NCBI GenBank assembly: GCA_964496035.1
Contig: CAZBXI010000013.1
Location: 1 to 32,790 of the forward strand
DNA length: 32,790 nucleotides
Reading direction: 5' to 3'
Origin: EX4484-217-1 sp964496035
GTDB taxonomy: Archaea > Thermoproteota > Thermoprotei_A > EX4484-217-1
The position numbers and the translations under genes were made by a program. A model generated the notes under the pieces. That model searched no databases, had not been told where the DNA came from, and saw nothing but the letters and a program-made list of their open reading frames with translations. This document shows positions 15,855 to 23,300 of this stretch, piece after piece. Numbering within the stretch: position 1 is the first letter of the stretch; every line of letters begins with the position of its first letter.

Positions 15855-16105
15855 TAACGTTAGGTCTCATATTGCTAATGTACCTCTTTACAGCAGCAAT
15901 AATTTTCACGTATAAAGCTATTACAGAGAAGGACTTAGTTAAAGCAATAATATTCTCGGCAAGTCAATCAGTTGCATATGGTATAGCATATGCTGTGTTA
16001 CTAGCCCCAGACATTATGTTAGCATACATTGCTGTAGGCATAGGAATATACTCCGTGATCTTGTTATATGTTGTTTCTAAAACTGAAAGGTTTGAGCGTG
16101 AGTAA
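15851..16105 (+). CDS. Mrp/Mbh-type small membrane subunit, MbhD/DUF4040-like
   Basis: 84 residues, about three membrane helices, and a DUF4040-like sequence (KDLVKAIIFSASQSVAYGIAYAVLLAPDIMLAYIAVG). It corresponds to MbhD of membrane-bound hydrogenases and to the segment that follows the antiporter domain in full-length MrpA. With the half-length NuoL-like protein and the N-terminal part of the next gene product, it suggests that MrpA functions are spread over separate polypeptides here. ATGA overlap with mrpG; two bases before the next ATG. Confidence 0.85.
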   Translation: MITLGLILLMYLFTAAIIFTYKAITEKDLVKAIIFSASQSVAYGIAYAVLLAPDIMLAYIAVGIGIYSVILLYVVSKTERFERE

Positions 16106-16107
16106 TC

Positions 16108-16914
16108 ATGAAAGCCGTAAAAATATCATTCATAATATTCATGAGCCTTGTCGTAATACTTCTAGTACTATTCCTAAGCTACGGTACTGTAGGATACTCG
16201 CCTAAGGAGGTCATTAGAGGTCTTGGAGAATTCTTCCTTAGAGAAAGCTATAATCTATATGAGAGAACATGGTGGGCCGCAAGCCCCGAAGTAGTTAACG
16301 CCGCTCTATGGGATTATAGAGGATTAGACACGGTATATGAAACAACGGTCTTCTACTTAGCAGTAATAGGCTGTGTAACCGTGTTCAGACTTCTCAAAGA
16401 ATACTCGCCTAGGCCAAGTGAGAAAACATATGCTTTAACAGTTATTGTTAGAACTGTTTCGAAAATAATTTTCGCAGCGATAATCCTAATATCAGCCGTA
16501 ATAGCATTTCACGGCCATGTAACTCCTGGAGGAGGTTTCCAAGCAGGTTCCGCTTTCGCAATAGCTCCGCTAATGATTATAGCTGCTTTCTCAAGAGAAT
16601 TTGTTGAAAAATTAGGGCTGAAAATTGATTTATCGCACGCACTAAAGTCTATTGCCTTGCTTGGGATTACAACTATAGCTTTAATACCCTTATTCTATTT
16701 AGGCTTTATTCTTCAAAACCAGTATAAACCATGGGGTTTCTTCCCAGGATTCCCTGTTGGAGGGATATTAACCCTAGTTAGCGGAACCATATTCCCGCTA
16801 AACGCTGCAGAGTTCATAAACATAGCTATGGGGTTCCTAACCATATTCCTCATGATATCAATACCTGAACACGTATTCAAAAAAGAAATCAAAGGTGGTA
16901 CTCATGAGCCCTGA
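16108..16914 (+). CDS. mrpB: MrpB-type subunit fused to MbhE-like N-terminal part
   Basis: 268 residues. The first 100 have a membrane helix, then an extracytoplasmic stretch (SPEVVNAALWDYRGLDTVYETTVFY) typical of MbhE or the MrpA C-terminus. Residues about 115-265 are the MrpB domain: SKIIFAAIILISAVIAFHGHVTPGGGFQAGSAFA, with the conserved GHVTPGGGFQ loop, and LPLNAAEFINIAMGF-like helices near the end. In Thermococcus-type Mbh these are separate genes (mbhE, mbhF), so this is a fusion. The end overlaps mrpC by 11 bases and carries its ribosome site (AAGGTGG). Confidence 0.88.
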   Translation: MKAVKISFIIFMSLVVILLVLFLSYGTVGYSPKEVIRGLGEFFLRESYNLYERTWWAASPEVVNAALWDYRGLDTVYETTVFYLAVIGCVTVFRLLKEYSPRPSEKTYALTVIVRTVSKIIFAAIILISAVIAFHGHVTPGGGFQAGSAFAIAPLMIIAAFSREFVEKLGLKIDLSHALKSIALLGITTIALIPLFYLGFILQNQYKPWGFFPGFPVGGILTLVSGTIFPLNAAEFINIAMGFLTIFLMISIPEHVFKKEIKGGTHEP

Positions 16915-17302
16915 AGAAGCAATTGTAACATATCTTTATGCAGCATTATTTGCAGTGTTTGCTATTGCAGTTTACGGTGTAGTAGTTAAACCTAATATTT
17001 TGAAGAAGATTATTGCTCTTTCAATTCTTGGAGATACAGCAAACACTATAATAATTCTACTCGGCTACAGAACTTTAGCTAAACCTTTACCTCCAATACT
17101 TCCCACACTAACACCTGCAAAGGAACTCATTAGAGAATTTTCTATGACTTCCGTAGACCCTATACCTCAAGTCCTAGTTATCACAGCCATAGTTATCAAC
17201 ATGGCTGTTACTGCTCTTCTAGCATTTCTAGCAATACAGGTTTACAGACTATACAATACCCTAGACTATAGGGAAGTATTAAAGCTTAGGAGGTGGAGCT
17301 GA
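16904..17302 (+). CDS. mrpC: Mrp-type antiporter subunit MrpC (NuoK-like)
   Basis: 132 residues, three membrane helices, NuoK/MnhC family. Visible: AVYGVVVKPNILKKIIALSILGDTANTIIILLGYR with the conserved second-helix motif, and DPIPQVLVITAIVINMAVTALLAFLAIQVYR, the MrpC hallmark DP-x-PQ-L-x-LTAIVI in near-family form. The ATG at 16904 is preferred because AAGGTGG lies six bases upstream; a GTG at 16895 would add only MVL. Confidence 0.92.
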   Translation: MSPEEAIVTYLYAALFAVFAIAVYGVVVKPNILKKIIALSILGDTANTIIILLGYRTLAKPLPPILPTLTPAKELIREFSMTSVDPIPQVLVITAIVINMAVTALLAFLAIQVYRLYNTLDYREVLKLRRWS

Positions 17303-17304
17303 AG

Positions 17305-17814
17305 GTGAGGAAAATTGTTTACATAATAATATTGTCTATTCCCTTATACTTAGTGTACATATTGGTTTCAGGCTTATCGATTCCGCTAATCGATCTAACG
17401 CTAGGATATATTGTAGCGCTAATAACATCGGCTTTCGTCTACTCTGTCTTAGTTAAAGAGCATAGGAAAATAACTCAGTTGAAAAGGCTTTACTATCTCA
17501 TTAGATATTTCTTCCTCTATATTACCTTAATAGAGTTTAGAGCTCATTCGGATGTTATTAGAAGAATATTTCATCCTAAAATGCCCATTAATCCCGGTAT
17601 TGTTAGAGTCCCTTACCATGTTAAATCGGACTACGCATTAGTCACTATAGCTAATTCAATAACGAATACTCCTGGGACGGTTACCGTTGATGTTGATGAA
17701 GAAGAGAAGAAGCTTTTCATACATTGGATTGATGTTAAAGGCGTTGAGGAAGAAATATGTTATGAAAGAATTTCTAAAACTTTCGAAAAATATGCTAAGA
17801 AAATATTTGATTAA
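17305..17814 (+). CDS. mrpE: Mrp-type antiporter subunit MrpE
   Basis: 169 residues from the GTG at 17305, with GGAGGTGGAG about eight bases upstream (a GTG at 17293 adds four residues and would overlap that site). Two N-terminal membrane helices are followed by a cytoplasmic domain carrying ANSITNTPGTVTVDVDEE, the MrpE signature. The end, FEKYAKKIFD, is charged. The gene overlaps or abuts the mrpC stop, and mrpD follows after 12 bases. Confidence 0.9.
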   Translation: MRKIVYIIILSIPLYLVYILVSGLSIPLIDLTLGYIVALITSAFVYSVLVKEHRKITQLKRLYYLIRYFFLYITLIEFRAHSDVIRRIFHPKMPINPGIVRVPYHVKSDYALVTIANSITNTPGTVTVDVDEEEKKLFIHWIDVKGVEEEICYERISKTFEKYAKKIFD

Positions 17815-17826
17815 AGGTGATCCATC

Positions 17827-19428
17827 ATGGTTGAGCAAATAGTTCAAAACTATGATCTAATAACTGCTTCCCTACCTGGATTAGCGGTTTTGCTATCTGC
17901 TGCAGGAGCGTTTTCACTACCTATAATTCAGATCTTAGTTAAGGATAGAAGATTCTGGGAGTTGCTTACAGTAGTTGTAACTGGTTCAGTAATGATCTTA
18001 ACATATAGGCTCTTATTCGCCGTAGCTAATGTTGGAAAACCCTTGGTTTACACTTTCGGAGGGTGGCCTCCACCTGTAGGTATAGTTTACGAGGTCGATA
18101 TGTTTGGAGCTTTGCTCGGTGTTGTTGTTTCATCAATAATGTTCCTAGTAGCTATTTACAGTATTAAGTATCTAGAGTTTGACGATGGTGTTCAATGGTA
18201 CTATACATTATTCATGGGCTTAGAAGCCGGAATGCTTGGATGCATTTACACCGGCGATTTCTTCAACTTATTCGTCATGATTGAGGTTACTGCTATTTCA
18301 GCATATGCTCTTGTAGCTTTTAGGAGATACGATAGGATAGCTATTGAGGCAGCTATGAAATATGCTATTTTCGGAGCATTAGCAACAACAATGTACTTTA
18401 CCGCAGTTATCTTCGCATATGGCAGCCTAGGAACATTAAACATGGCCGATATGGCTTTGAAGCTAGGTAAGATGGAGGTTCCGGTTACAGGCTTACCTTT
18501 TGGAATAGTACACTATGGTATGGCGTTGTTCGTAGTTTTTGCTCTATGGTCTTTCACGTTTAAAGCAGCACTATTTCCAAACCACTTCTGGCTACCGGAT
18601 GCGCATGCTGCAGCACCATCTTCAATATCCGCGTTACTTTCAGGTCTTGTTGTTAAGGTTGGAGTTTACGCTATTGCTAGATTCCTATACACAATATTTT
18701 CAGCATCTGAAGCAGTTGCTTCAGTAAGGAGAATAGCCCTATTAGCAGTGTTCGTTATGGGCGTTTTCTCGGCTTTCCTAGGGGCAATTCTAATGTTTAT
18801 TCAGAGAGATATTAAGAGATTAATAGCTTACAGTACAATACTTAACATAGGCTACATTGCTATAGGTTTAGGTTTAGGATCGGTTTTCGGAGCATTAGCA
18901 GCAACATACCACATAGTAAATCATGCAGTAGCTAAAGCACTTCTCTTCATGGCTGCGGGAGCTTACATTCACTATGCTGGAACAAGAGATATTGAGAAGC
19001 TTTCAGGAATAGGTAGGGCAATGCCAATAACAACCATAGCCTTCATCATAGGGGCATTTTCGCTAGCAGGTATACCTCCACTAAACGCTTTCATGAGCAA
19101 ATTCTTACTCTATGGAGCATTGTTAGCTACAGGAATATTGCCATTAGTAGCTGTAGTAGTTATTCCAAGCATTATAGCTTTCCTAGCATACCTTAAACTA
19201 GTATATACGATATTCGTAAAACCACTACCAAAGGAGTATGCAGAGAAGAAAATAAAAGATCACCCATTACTGACAGGACCTGTAGTAATCTTAGCAATAG
19301 CATGTATACTCCTAGGTGTGGGTGCACCATATGTAATAAACAACTACATATGGCCAGCAACAAAAGCATTAATGGACTGGCAAAGCTATACCCAAGCAAT
19401 GCTACAAATAGCTCAAAAATTACCCTAA
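17827..19428 (+). CDS. mrpD: Mrp-type antiporter subunit MrpD (NuoM/N-like)
   Basis: 533 residues, about 14 membrane helices, full-length antiporter homologue. Key residues: the TM5 glutamate in FVMIEVTAISAYAL, the TM7 lysine in FTFKAALFPNHFWLPDAHAAAPSS, the histidine and lysine in YHIVNHAVAKALLFMAAG, and the late lysine in NAFMSKFLLYG. Together with the other Mrp subunits it should exchange or pump Na+ against H+, using the gradient made by the hydrogenase. It is the last gene of the plus-strand block. Its stop overlaps by nine bases with the stop of a vapC-like gene on the other strand. Confidence 0.94.
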   Translation: MVEQIVQNYDLITASLPGLAVLLSAAGAFSLPIIQILVKDRRFWELLTVVVTGSVMILTYRLLFAVANVGKPLVYTFGGWPPPVGIVYEVDMFGALLGVVVSSIMFLVAIYSIKYLEFDDGVQWYYTLFMGLEAGMLGCIYTGDFFNLFVMIEVTAISAYALVAFRRYDRIAIEAAMKYAIFGALATTMYFTAVIFAYGSLGTLNMADMALKLGKMEVPVTGLPFGIVHYGMALFVVFALWSFTFKAALFPNHFWLPDAHAAAPSSISALLSGLVVKVGVYAIARFLYTIFSASEAVASVRRIALLAVFVMGVFSAFLGAILMFIQRDIKRLIAYSTILNIGYIAIGLGLGSVFGALAATYHIVNHAVAKALLFMAAGAYIHYAGTRDIEKLSGIGRAMPITTIAFIIGAFSLAGIPPLNAFMSKFLLYGALLATGILPLVAVVVIPSIIAFLAYLKLVYTIFVKPLPKEYAEKKIKDHPLLTGPVVILAIACILLGVGAPYVINNYIWPATKALMDWQSYTQAMLQIAQKLP

Positions 19429-19887
19429 AACTGCATTCTCCAGTCTATTAACTATAGCCTTTAGTTCTTCGGGTAAAATGATTACATTATCTACAGGGTA
19501 ACCTCTGCTTCTAAGAAATGAAATAAGCTCATTATCTACTGTCAGAAATCTTATGTTTAGAAAGTAAGCTGTAGAGTAAAGCAAATTATCTATCATATCC
19601 CTATGCCCATCTACCCACATTTTACATGCCAAAGCATATGCTTTGTAAGGAATCTCTACCTTGGAATACGTTTCTTTGATAGCCCTTATACCCTTCAATA
19701 CGATCTCTATTTTTCCAGATAAATTAAGTCTAACTATTTTCCAGGAAGCTTCGAGAAGACTTAGCTCAGAATAATAAATTTTAAAGAACCTAAAATACTT
19801 TATAGCCTCAATAATTTCCCTTTCAACAATGAAACCTAGGGTAGGCAAGATAAAGCTAGTATCTATAAGTATTTTAGGCTTCAACAT
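19420..19887 (-). CDS. vapC: VapC-like PIN-domain ribonuclease toxin
   Basis: 155 residues. The PIN fold is recognised by the first-strand aspartate D9 in ILIDTSFILP, the glutamate in SLLEASWKIV, and the later acidic pair in DMIDNLLYSTAYFL and FLTVDNELISFL. This would be a Mg2+-dependent RNase, silenced by the VapB encoded directly upstream, whose stop region overlaps its start by 14 bases. The product is paralogous to the PIN protein at 20834-21328 (shared DTSF-LP-LG, DGHRDM-DN/HGHKDMLDN and FLTVDNELISFLR/FLTLDRDFVDFLR). It is convergent with mrpD. Confidence 0.88.
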   Translation of the reverse strand: MLKPKILIDTSFILPTLGFIVEREIIEAIKYFRFFKIYYSELSLLEASWKIVRLNLSGKIEIVLKGIRAIKETYSKVEIPYKAYALACKMWVDGHRDMIDNLLYSTAYFLNIRFLTVDNELISFLRSRGYPVDNVIILPEELKAIVNRLENAVLG

Positions 19888-20167
19888 GCTTCTTCTCTTT
19901 CACAGAGGCTTCTTGCCTTACTACACCAACGTATTTTTCCTGCTCGGCAACGCTAATTTCCTCCACTTCTTTCCAGCTTATTTCAGCAATTTTTTCACCA
20001 TGTAGAGCTAACCATATAGCGTCTGGGATAGGTTCTATAATTAACTTGTCTTTTTCAACTTTCAAAACAACTCTGCCTCCTTCAACAATACCTAAAGACT
20101 CCGCAATAGCTTTAGGAATAACAATGGTACGCTTCCTACCAACCCTAACTTCAACAGTCAAACCCAT
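19874..20167 (-). CDS. vapB: AbrB/SpoVT-type antitoxin, VapB-like
   Basis: 97 residues from the ATG at 20167. The N-terminal 45 are an AbrB swapped-hairpin DNA-binding domain: VEVRVGRKRTIVIPKAIAES, then LGIVEGGRVVLKVEKDKLIIEP. The C-terminal part (WLALHGEKIAEISWKEVEEIS) is the toxin-binding helix region. An open frame continues to 20224, but a TATA box (20202-20210) sits inside it, so the later ATG is chosen. It would bind its own promoter and neutralise the overlapping VapC. Confidence 0.85.
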   Translation of the reverse strand: MGLTVEVRVGRKRTIVIPKAIAESLGIVEGGRVVLKVEKDKLIIEPIPDAIWLALHGEKIAEISWKEVEEISVAEQEKYVGVVRQEASVKEKKHVEA

Positions 20168-20201
20168 AAACATGCACCAAACCAATATATTAGAGTCAGA
20201 C

Positions 20202-20210
20202 ATATAAAAA
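20202..20210 (-). promoter_or_regulatory. TATA box for the minus-strand vapBC pair
   Basis: On the minus strand this reads TTTTTATAT, about 25 bases before a likely transcription start near 20180 and roughly 35 before the ATG at 20167. It supports the shorter vapB start. Confidence 0.5.
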
Positions 20211-20261
20211 GACTCCGACAGCAACAGTTAAACGCAGAATAAACTATAATAATTATTGAAG

Positions 20262-20326
20262 CAAAATATGATGAAACTGCTAGTGGCTAAGCCCAAGGCA
20301 TGCTGAGTGAACCTCGGACTGAACAA
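20262..20326 (+). ncRNA. Possible C/D-box guide sRNA
   Basis: The order of elements fits an archaeal C/D-box RNA: C box ATGATGA (20268-20274), a 12-base guide, a D'-like CTAA (20287-20290), a 10-base spacer, a C'-like TGCTGAG (20301-20307), an 11-base guide TGAACCTCGGA, and D box CTGA (20319-20322). A TATA-like ACTATAATAA ends about 16 bases before the C box. The C and D boxes are exact; D' and C' are variant, and no clear terminal stem is visible, so this is tentative. It lies in the 374-base gap between two divergent vapBC pairs; in the rest of the gap (20331-20555) I see only short disrupted frames, and a TATA-like CTATAAAAC at 20557-20565 for the next gene. Confidence 0.35.
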
Positions 20327-20598
20327 TTAATAAAAAGAAACCTTCATATCCAATACTAAACATTAAGTAAACATAGATAGGGGCAGAATAGATTTTGATG
20401 TTTACTGGAAAGTTTCATATTGATTTGTAGTCAAGCCCTTTTAGAGCGATTAAATACGCTGATGCCGTGTGTTTATCTAAATGTTTTCGGAGTGTACTAC
20501 ATAGAGGGAGCTTGTATGAAGCTTATTAAAGTTGAAAAAGCGTAAAGAATTATTGGCTATAAAACTTAATATTTCAGTTTCTATATGATTATATTTGG

Positions 20599-20850
20599 TT
20601 GATTCAGTTGCATACTGGTAGAGTCGGTAAGAGATATACTCTCTATCCTTCCAAGGAATTACTTGAAGCGATAGGTGTTAAGGAGGGGGACTTAGTAGTT
20701 TACCGTGTTGAGAACGGTAAGTTAATTGTAGAACCTCTAACTAACCCGTTTGAGTATGCTTTAAAGGTGAGAAAATGGGCTAAAACGAGCTTAGAAGAAA
20801 TCGAGGAGTTTTCCTATAAATTGCAGGCTGAGATTGTTGAAAGAGATTAA
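20599..20850 (+). CDS. vapB: AbrB-type antitoxin, VapB-like (second pair)
   Basis: 83 residues, TTG start at 20599 (TTG at 20608 is an alternative). AbrB-like hairpin domain: TGRVGKRYTLYPSKELLEAI, GVKEGDLVVYRVENGKLIVEP, then a helical C-terminus (ALKVRKWAKTSLEEIEEFSYKLQAEI) for toxin binding. A TATA-like CTATAAAAC about 40 bases upstream supports this start. It overlaps the downstream PIN gene by 17 bases. The sequence parallels the antitoxin on the other strand (V-E/K-EG, V-KLI-EP) but is well diverged, so the pairs may not cross-react. Confidence 0.82.
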   Translation: MIQLHTGRVGKRYTLYPSKELLEAIGVKEGDLVVYRVENGKLIVEPLTNPFEYALKVRKWAKTSLEEIEEFSYKLQAEIVERD

Positions 20851-21328
20851 AATTATAGTTGATACCTCATTTCTTCTCCCTATTTTAGGTATTGAAGTTG
20901 AAGAAGTAAGCAATGATGATCTAGTATTTCTTAAGAAAATAGTTAACAAGGTCACATTACTATATCCCTCCCCCATGCTTATCGAGTTAATAGGTAAAGC
21001 TGTAAAGAAGGCTAAAGAACGTGGGCTAAGTAGCTTACCTACTGAAGCAGTTGAAGGGTTAAAAATAACATTTTCAGGGGTTTTTATCGAAATTATAAAC
21101 CCTGATTTCGACTTTTTAATACTGGCATCACGTATTTGGCTTCATGGACATAAGGATATGTTAGACAATATAGCGTACACTTGCTCTAGAAGTTTAAATG
21201 CATTCTTCCTAACACTCGATAGAGATTTCGTTGATTTTTTGAGAGAGAAAAATTATCCCACGGATAACATTGTAGACATAGCCGGGCTTAGGAAAATTCT
21301 CTCTAACTTGTACAAGATTGTTAGTTAG
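20834..21328 (+). CDS. vapC: VapC-like PIN-domain ribonuclease toxin (second pair)
   Basis: 164 residues, TTG start overlapping the antitoxin gene. PIN acidic residues: D10 in IIVDTSFLLP, the glutamate in PMLIELIGKA, the aspartates in HKDMLDNIAYTC and FLTLDRDFVDFL. Same subfamily as the product of 19420-19887: the two are paralogues. RNase toxin activity is inferred from the family. The stop overlaps by four bases with the stop of the HAD gene on the minus strand. Confidence 0.87.
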   Translation: MLKEIKIIVDTSFLLPILGIEVEEVSNDDLVFLKKIVNKVTLLYPSPMLIELIGKAVKKAKERGLSSLPTEAVEGLKITFSGVFIEIINPDFDFLILASRIWLHGHKDMLDNIAYTCSRSLNAFFLTLDRDFVDFLREKNYPTDNIVDIAGLRKILSNLYKIVS

Positions 21329-21813
21329 TATAGATAAAATTTAGCAGAAGGTAGGATAAGTTTTAGTTTGTTGATTACTTCCTCCGAATCCTCATGTACT
21401 TCGATTATCTTGTATCCTCTAAATATGAGCCATTGGATTATTGACGTTTTAAATTCATAGTCTTTCCGCTTATCTCTCTTCCTCCTAAAATATATTTCAT
21501 CGTATGGCACATTGTACTTTTTCAGCTGTTTTTCTGTTTCCTCACCTTGAGATTCAAGAACTCTACCAGTAACTATGATTATTTTATAACCTTCCTCTTT
21601 AAGCTTATGCATGTAATTTATAACATCAAACCTAGGCTTATCTAGGTACATGTATTTAGGGGATAAGAATATTTTCCAAAACTTGCTTTTAAGCTTAGGG
21701 TTTCGCTTAACCCTATCTATACTATCCACTCCTAGTTCCTCTAATGTTGCTCTAATTCTATCCGAAACGTCAAAAATAACGCCATCAATATCGAAAATAG
21801 CGCATTTAGGCAT
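21325..21813 (-). CDS. HAD-superfamily phosphatase, small acid-phosphatase/PNKP-like type
   Basis: 162 residues from the ATG at 21813 (an ATG at 21822 adds three). The nucleophile motif FDIDGVIFD has both aspartates (D8, D10), motif II is IIIVTGR, and a lysine-rich loop RRKRDKRKDYEFKTSII supplies motif III; HEDSEEVI is the acidic motif IV. The cap domain is minimal, as in polynucleotide-phosphatase-like or acid-phosphatase HADs. The substrate is unknown. It is divergent from the nuclease-like gene at 21914; between them lies AT-rich DNA with back-to-back TATA-like stretches. Confidence 0.8.
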   Translation of the reverse strand: MPKCAIFDIDGVIFDVSDRIRATLEELGVDSIDRVKRNPKLKSKFWKIFLSPKYMYLDKPRFDVINYMHKLKEEGYKIIIVTGRVLESQGEETEKQLKKYNVPYDEIYFRRKRDKRKDYEFKTSIIQWLIFRGYKIIEVHEDSEEVINKLKLILPSAKFYLY

Positions 21814-21913
21814 TTTTAACAACTACCTAATACCCTATTTAATTTTAAATTAAATCTGAAGCAACTAATATATTTCCTTTTTAAGCATAAGTTTAAATTA
21901 GAGGATATAAGAT

Positions 21914-22549
21914 ATGGCTAAAGTTAAGCTTAAAGAGGAGTTTCTAAAGCTTCTTAGGGAAGATGTTGAGTTTCGCTATGCTGTAGCTGGATTATTGGGA
22001 TTTGAGGAAATACTTAGAAGAATAGATGCAAATACTGAGGCTATTAAAAACATGCAGAAACAAGTAGTGTTAATTCAGAAGAGAATAGAAGAACATAGTG
22101 TGATTTTGGAAAAACATGGTGAGCTTATTTCTGCTCTCACCAATGAGATTAAAATGCTTAGAGGAAACGTGAATGCTCTAGGTTTTAGATACGGTATTTG
22201 CACAGAGGAAACGTTTCGAGAAAGTATTAAGTACCTTATTGAAGACTTACTTAAAAAATATAAGGTTTCTAAATGGGTTAAAAAAGATGAAAAAGGCGTT
22301 GTTTACGGATATCCGTCGATTATTGAAATAGATGTTTTAGTTAGAGATAAAGAAGTAATACTTGTCGAGTATAAAGCTTCTGCAGATAAAGCAGACGTAG
22401 CGGAACTCTATAGGATAGGCAGATTTTATGAGGAAACAGAAGGAGTAAAGCCAAAATTATTACTTATTTCCCCTACAATTAGAAGCAGAGCTAAAGAACT
22501 TGCAGATAAGCTTGGTGTAAAACTTAGAGGAACAGTTTTTGAAGAATAA
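21914..22549 (+). CDS. Coiled-coil protein with PD-(D/E)XK nuclease-like domain, DUF3782-like
   Basis: 211 residues. The first 35 are helical; residues about 35-88 form a coiled coil of heptads (AIKNMQKQVVLIQKRIEEHS). The C-terminal 115 resemble a restriction-endonuclease-like fold: E138/D140 in IIEIDVLVR, and E152-x-K154 in ILVEYKAS, the PD-(D/E)XK catalytic set, followed by YRIGRFYEETEGVKPKLLLIS. Proteins of this layout are frequent in Thermoproteota and have no proven role. It is a lone gene between a HAD phosphatase and the decayed transporter operon; no methyltransferase partner is present. After the stop (22550-22626) there is a T-rich stretch that may act as a terminator. Confidence 0.75.
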   Translation: MAKVKLKEEFLKLLREDVEFRYAVAGLLGFEEILRRIDANTEAIKNMQKQVVLIQKRIEEHSVILEKHGELISALTNEIKMLRGNVNALGFRYGICTEETFRESIKYLIEDLLKKYKVSKWVKKDEKGVVYGYPSIIEIDVLVRDKEVILVEYKASADKADVAELYRIGRFYEETEGVKPKLLLISPTIRSRAKELADKLGVKLRGTVFEE

Positions 22550-22626
22550 TTCAGCAACACACGGACTCTTCATATACTCTAATCTGACCCAGTAGGTCTC
22601 ATCATCTATTAATTTATTTTTAAATG

Positions 22627-23300
22627 TTAAACTATTTTTCCATCTACTAAATGTATTGATTTCCTAGTATACTTAGATACTGACGGATCATGAGAAACTA
22701 TAATCATAGTTATTCCTTCCGACATATTTAGTTCCCTGAAAAGTTCTAACACTTGTTTCTTAGACTTTAAGTCTAAGTTTCCCGTAGGCTCGTCTGCCAA
22801 AAGTATTTTAGGGTTATTGGCTATAGCACGCGCTATTGCTACTCTTTGCTGCTCTCCACCACTCAGCTCTGCCGGTTTATGGTTAGCTTTACTATCTAAG
22901 CCTACCTTGTTTAGGAGATCTAACGCTATACTACGTGCCTTACTCTTAGGGATTCCAGTTAGTAGTAAGGGTAGCATTACATTTTCTAAGGCATTCAATT
23001 CAGGTAGTAGGTTGTAAAACTGAAATACTATCCCTATATTTTTAAGCCTAAATTTTGCAAGCCGAGTTTCAGACATTTTAGTTACATTCTCACCGCAAAC
23101 AGAAACTTCACCCTTAGTTGGTTTATCTATGGTAGCTATAATGTTCAATAATGTTTTTTACCGCTTCCGCTGGGGCCCATAATGCAGATAGATTCTTCTC
23201 TGTAAATACTTAGATCAATACCCCTTAGAGCCTGAACTAGAACTTTACCCATTCTATATGTTTTCCAAACATTCCTTAAAACAATAATTTCTTTAGCCAA
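22627..23300 (-). pseudogene. MacB/LolD-type ABC ATPase, frameshifted in Walker A
   Basis: The intact part (minus strand, 23148 to 22627) has the signature LSGGEQQRVAIARA, Walker B ILLADEPTGNLD and IVSHD, but lacks Walker A. Walker A lies just upstream in another frame: from a TTG at 23300 one reads LAKEIIVLRNVWKTYRMG and then IMGPSGSGK, after which the frame breaks in a run of six A (23154-23159). Restoring one base joins it to the downstream TLLNIIATIDKPTKG. The full product would be about 224 residues, normal for LolD/MacB ATPases. The permease gene just upstream overlaps by eight bases and is also broken. Confidence 0.85.

Noticed and set aside
20455..20490. Second C/D-box-like stretch (CTGATGC followed by CTAA)
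   Set aside because: The C box is imperfect and no D box follows at the right distance.
20400..20545. Short open frames in the gap between vapBC pairs, one reading MFTGKFHIDL then a stop, the next about 30 codons
   Set aside because: Interrupted, without ribosome site, and no resemblance to any family; may be a gene remnant but cannot be supported.
21837..21855. AT-only inverted repeat (ATTTAATTT, one base, AAATTAAAT) between the HAD and nuclease-like genes
   Set aside because: Its composition is that of back-to-back TATA boxes in an AT-rich divergent promoter; no reason to call an operator.
23154..23159. Programmed frameshift at the A6 run in the ATPase gene
   Set aside because: The neighbouring permease and TetR genes are also broken at several unrelated sites, so decay is simpler than regulated recoding.
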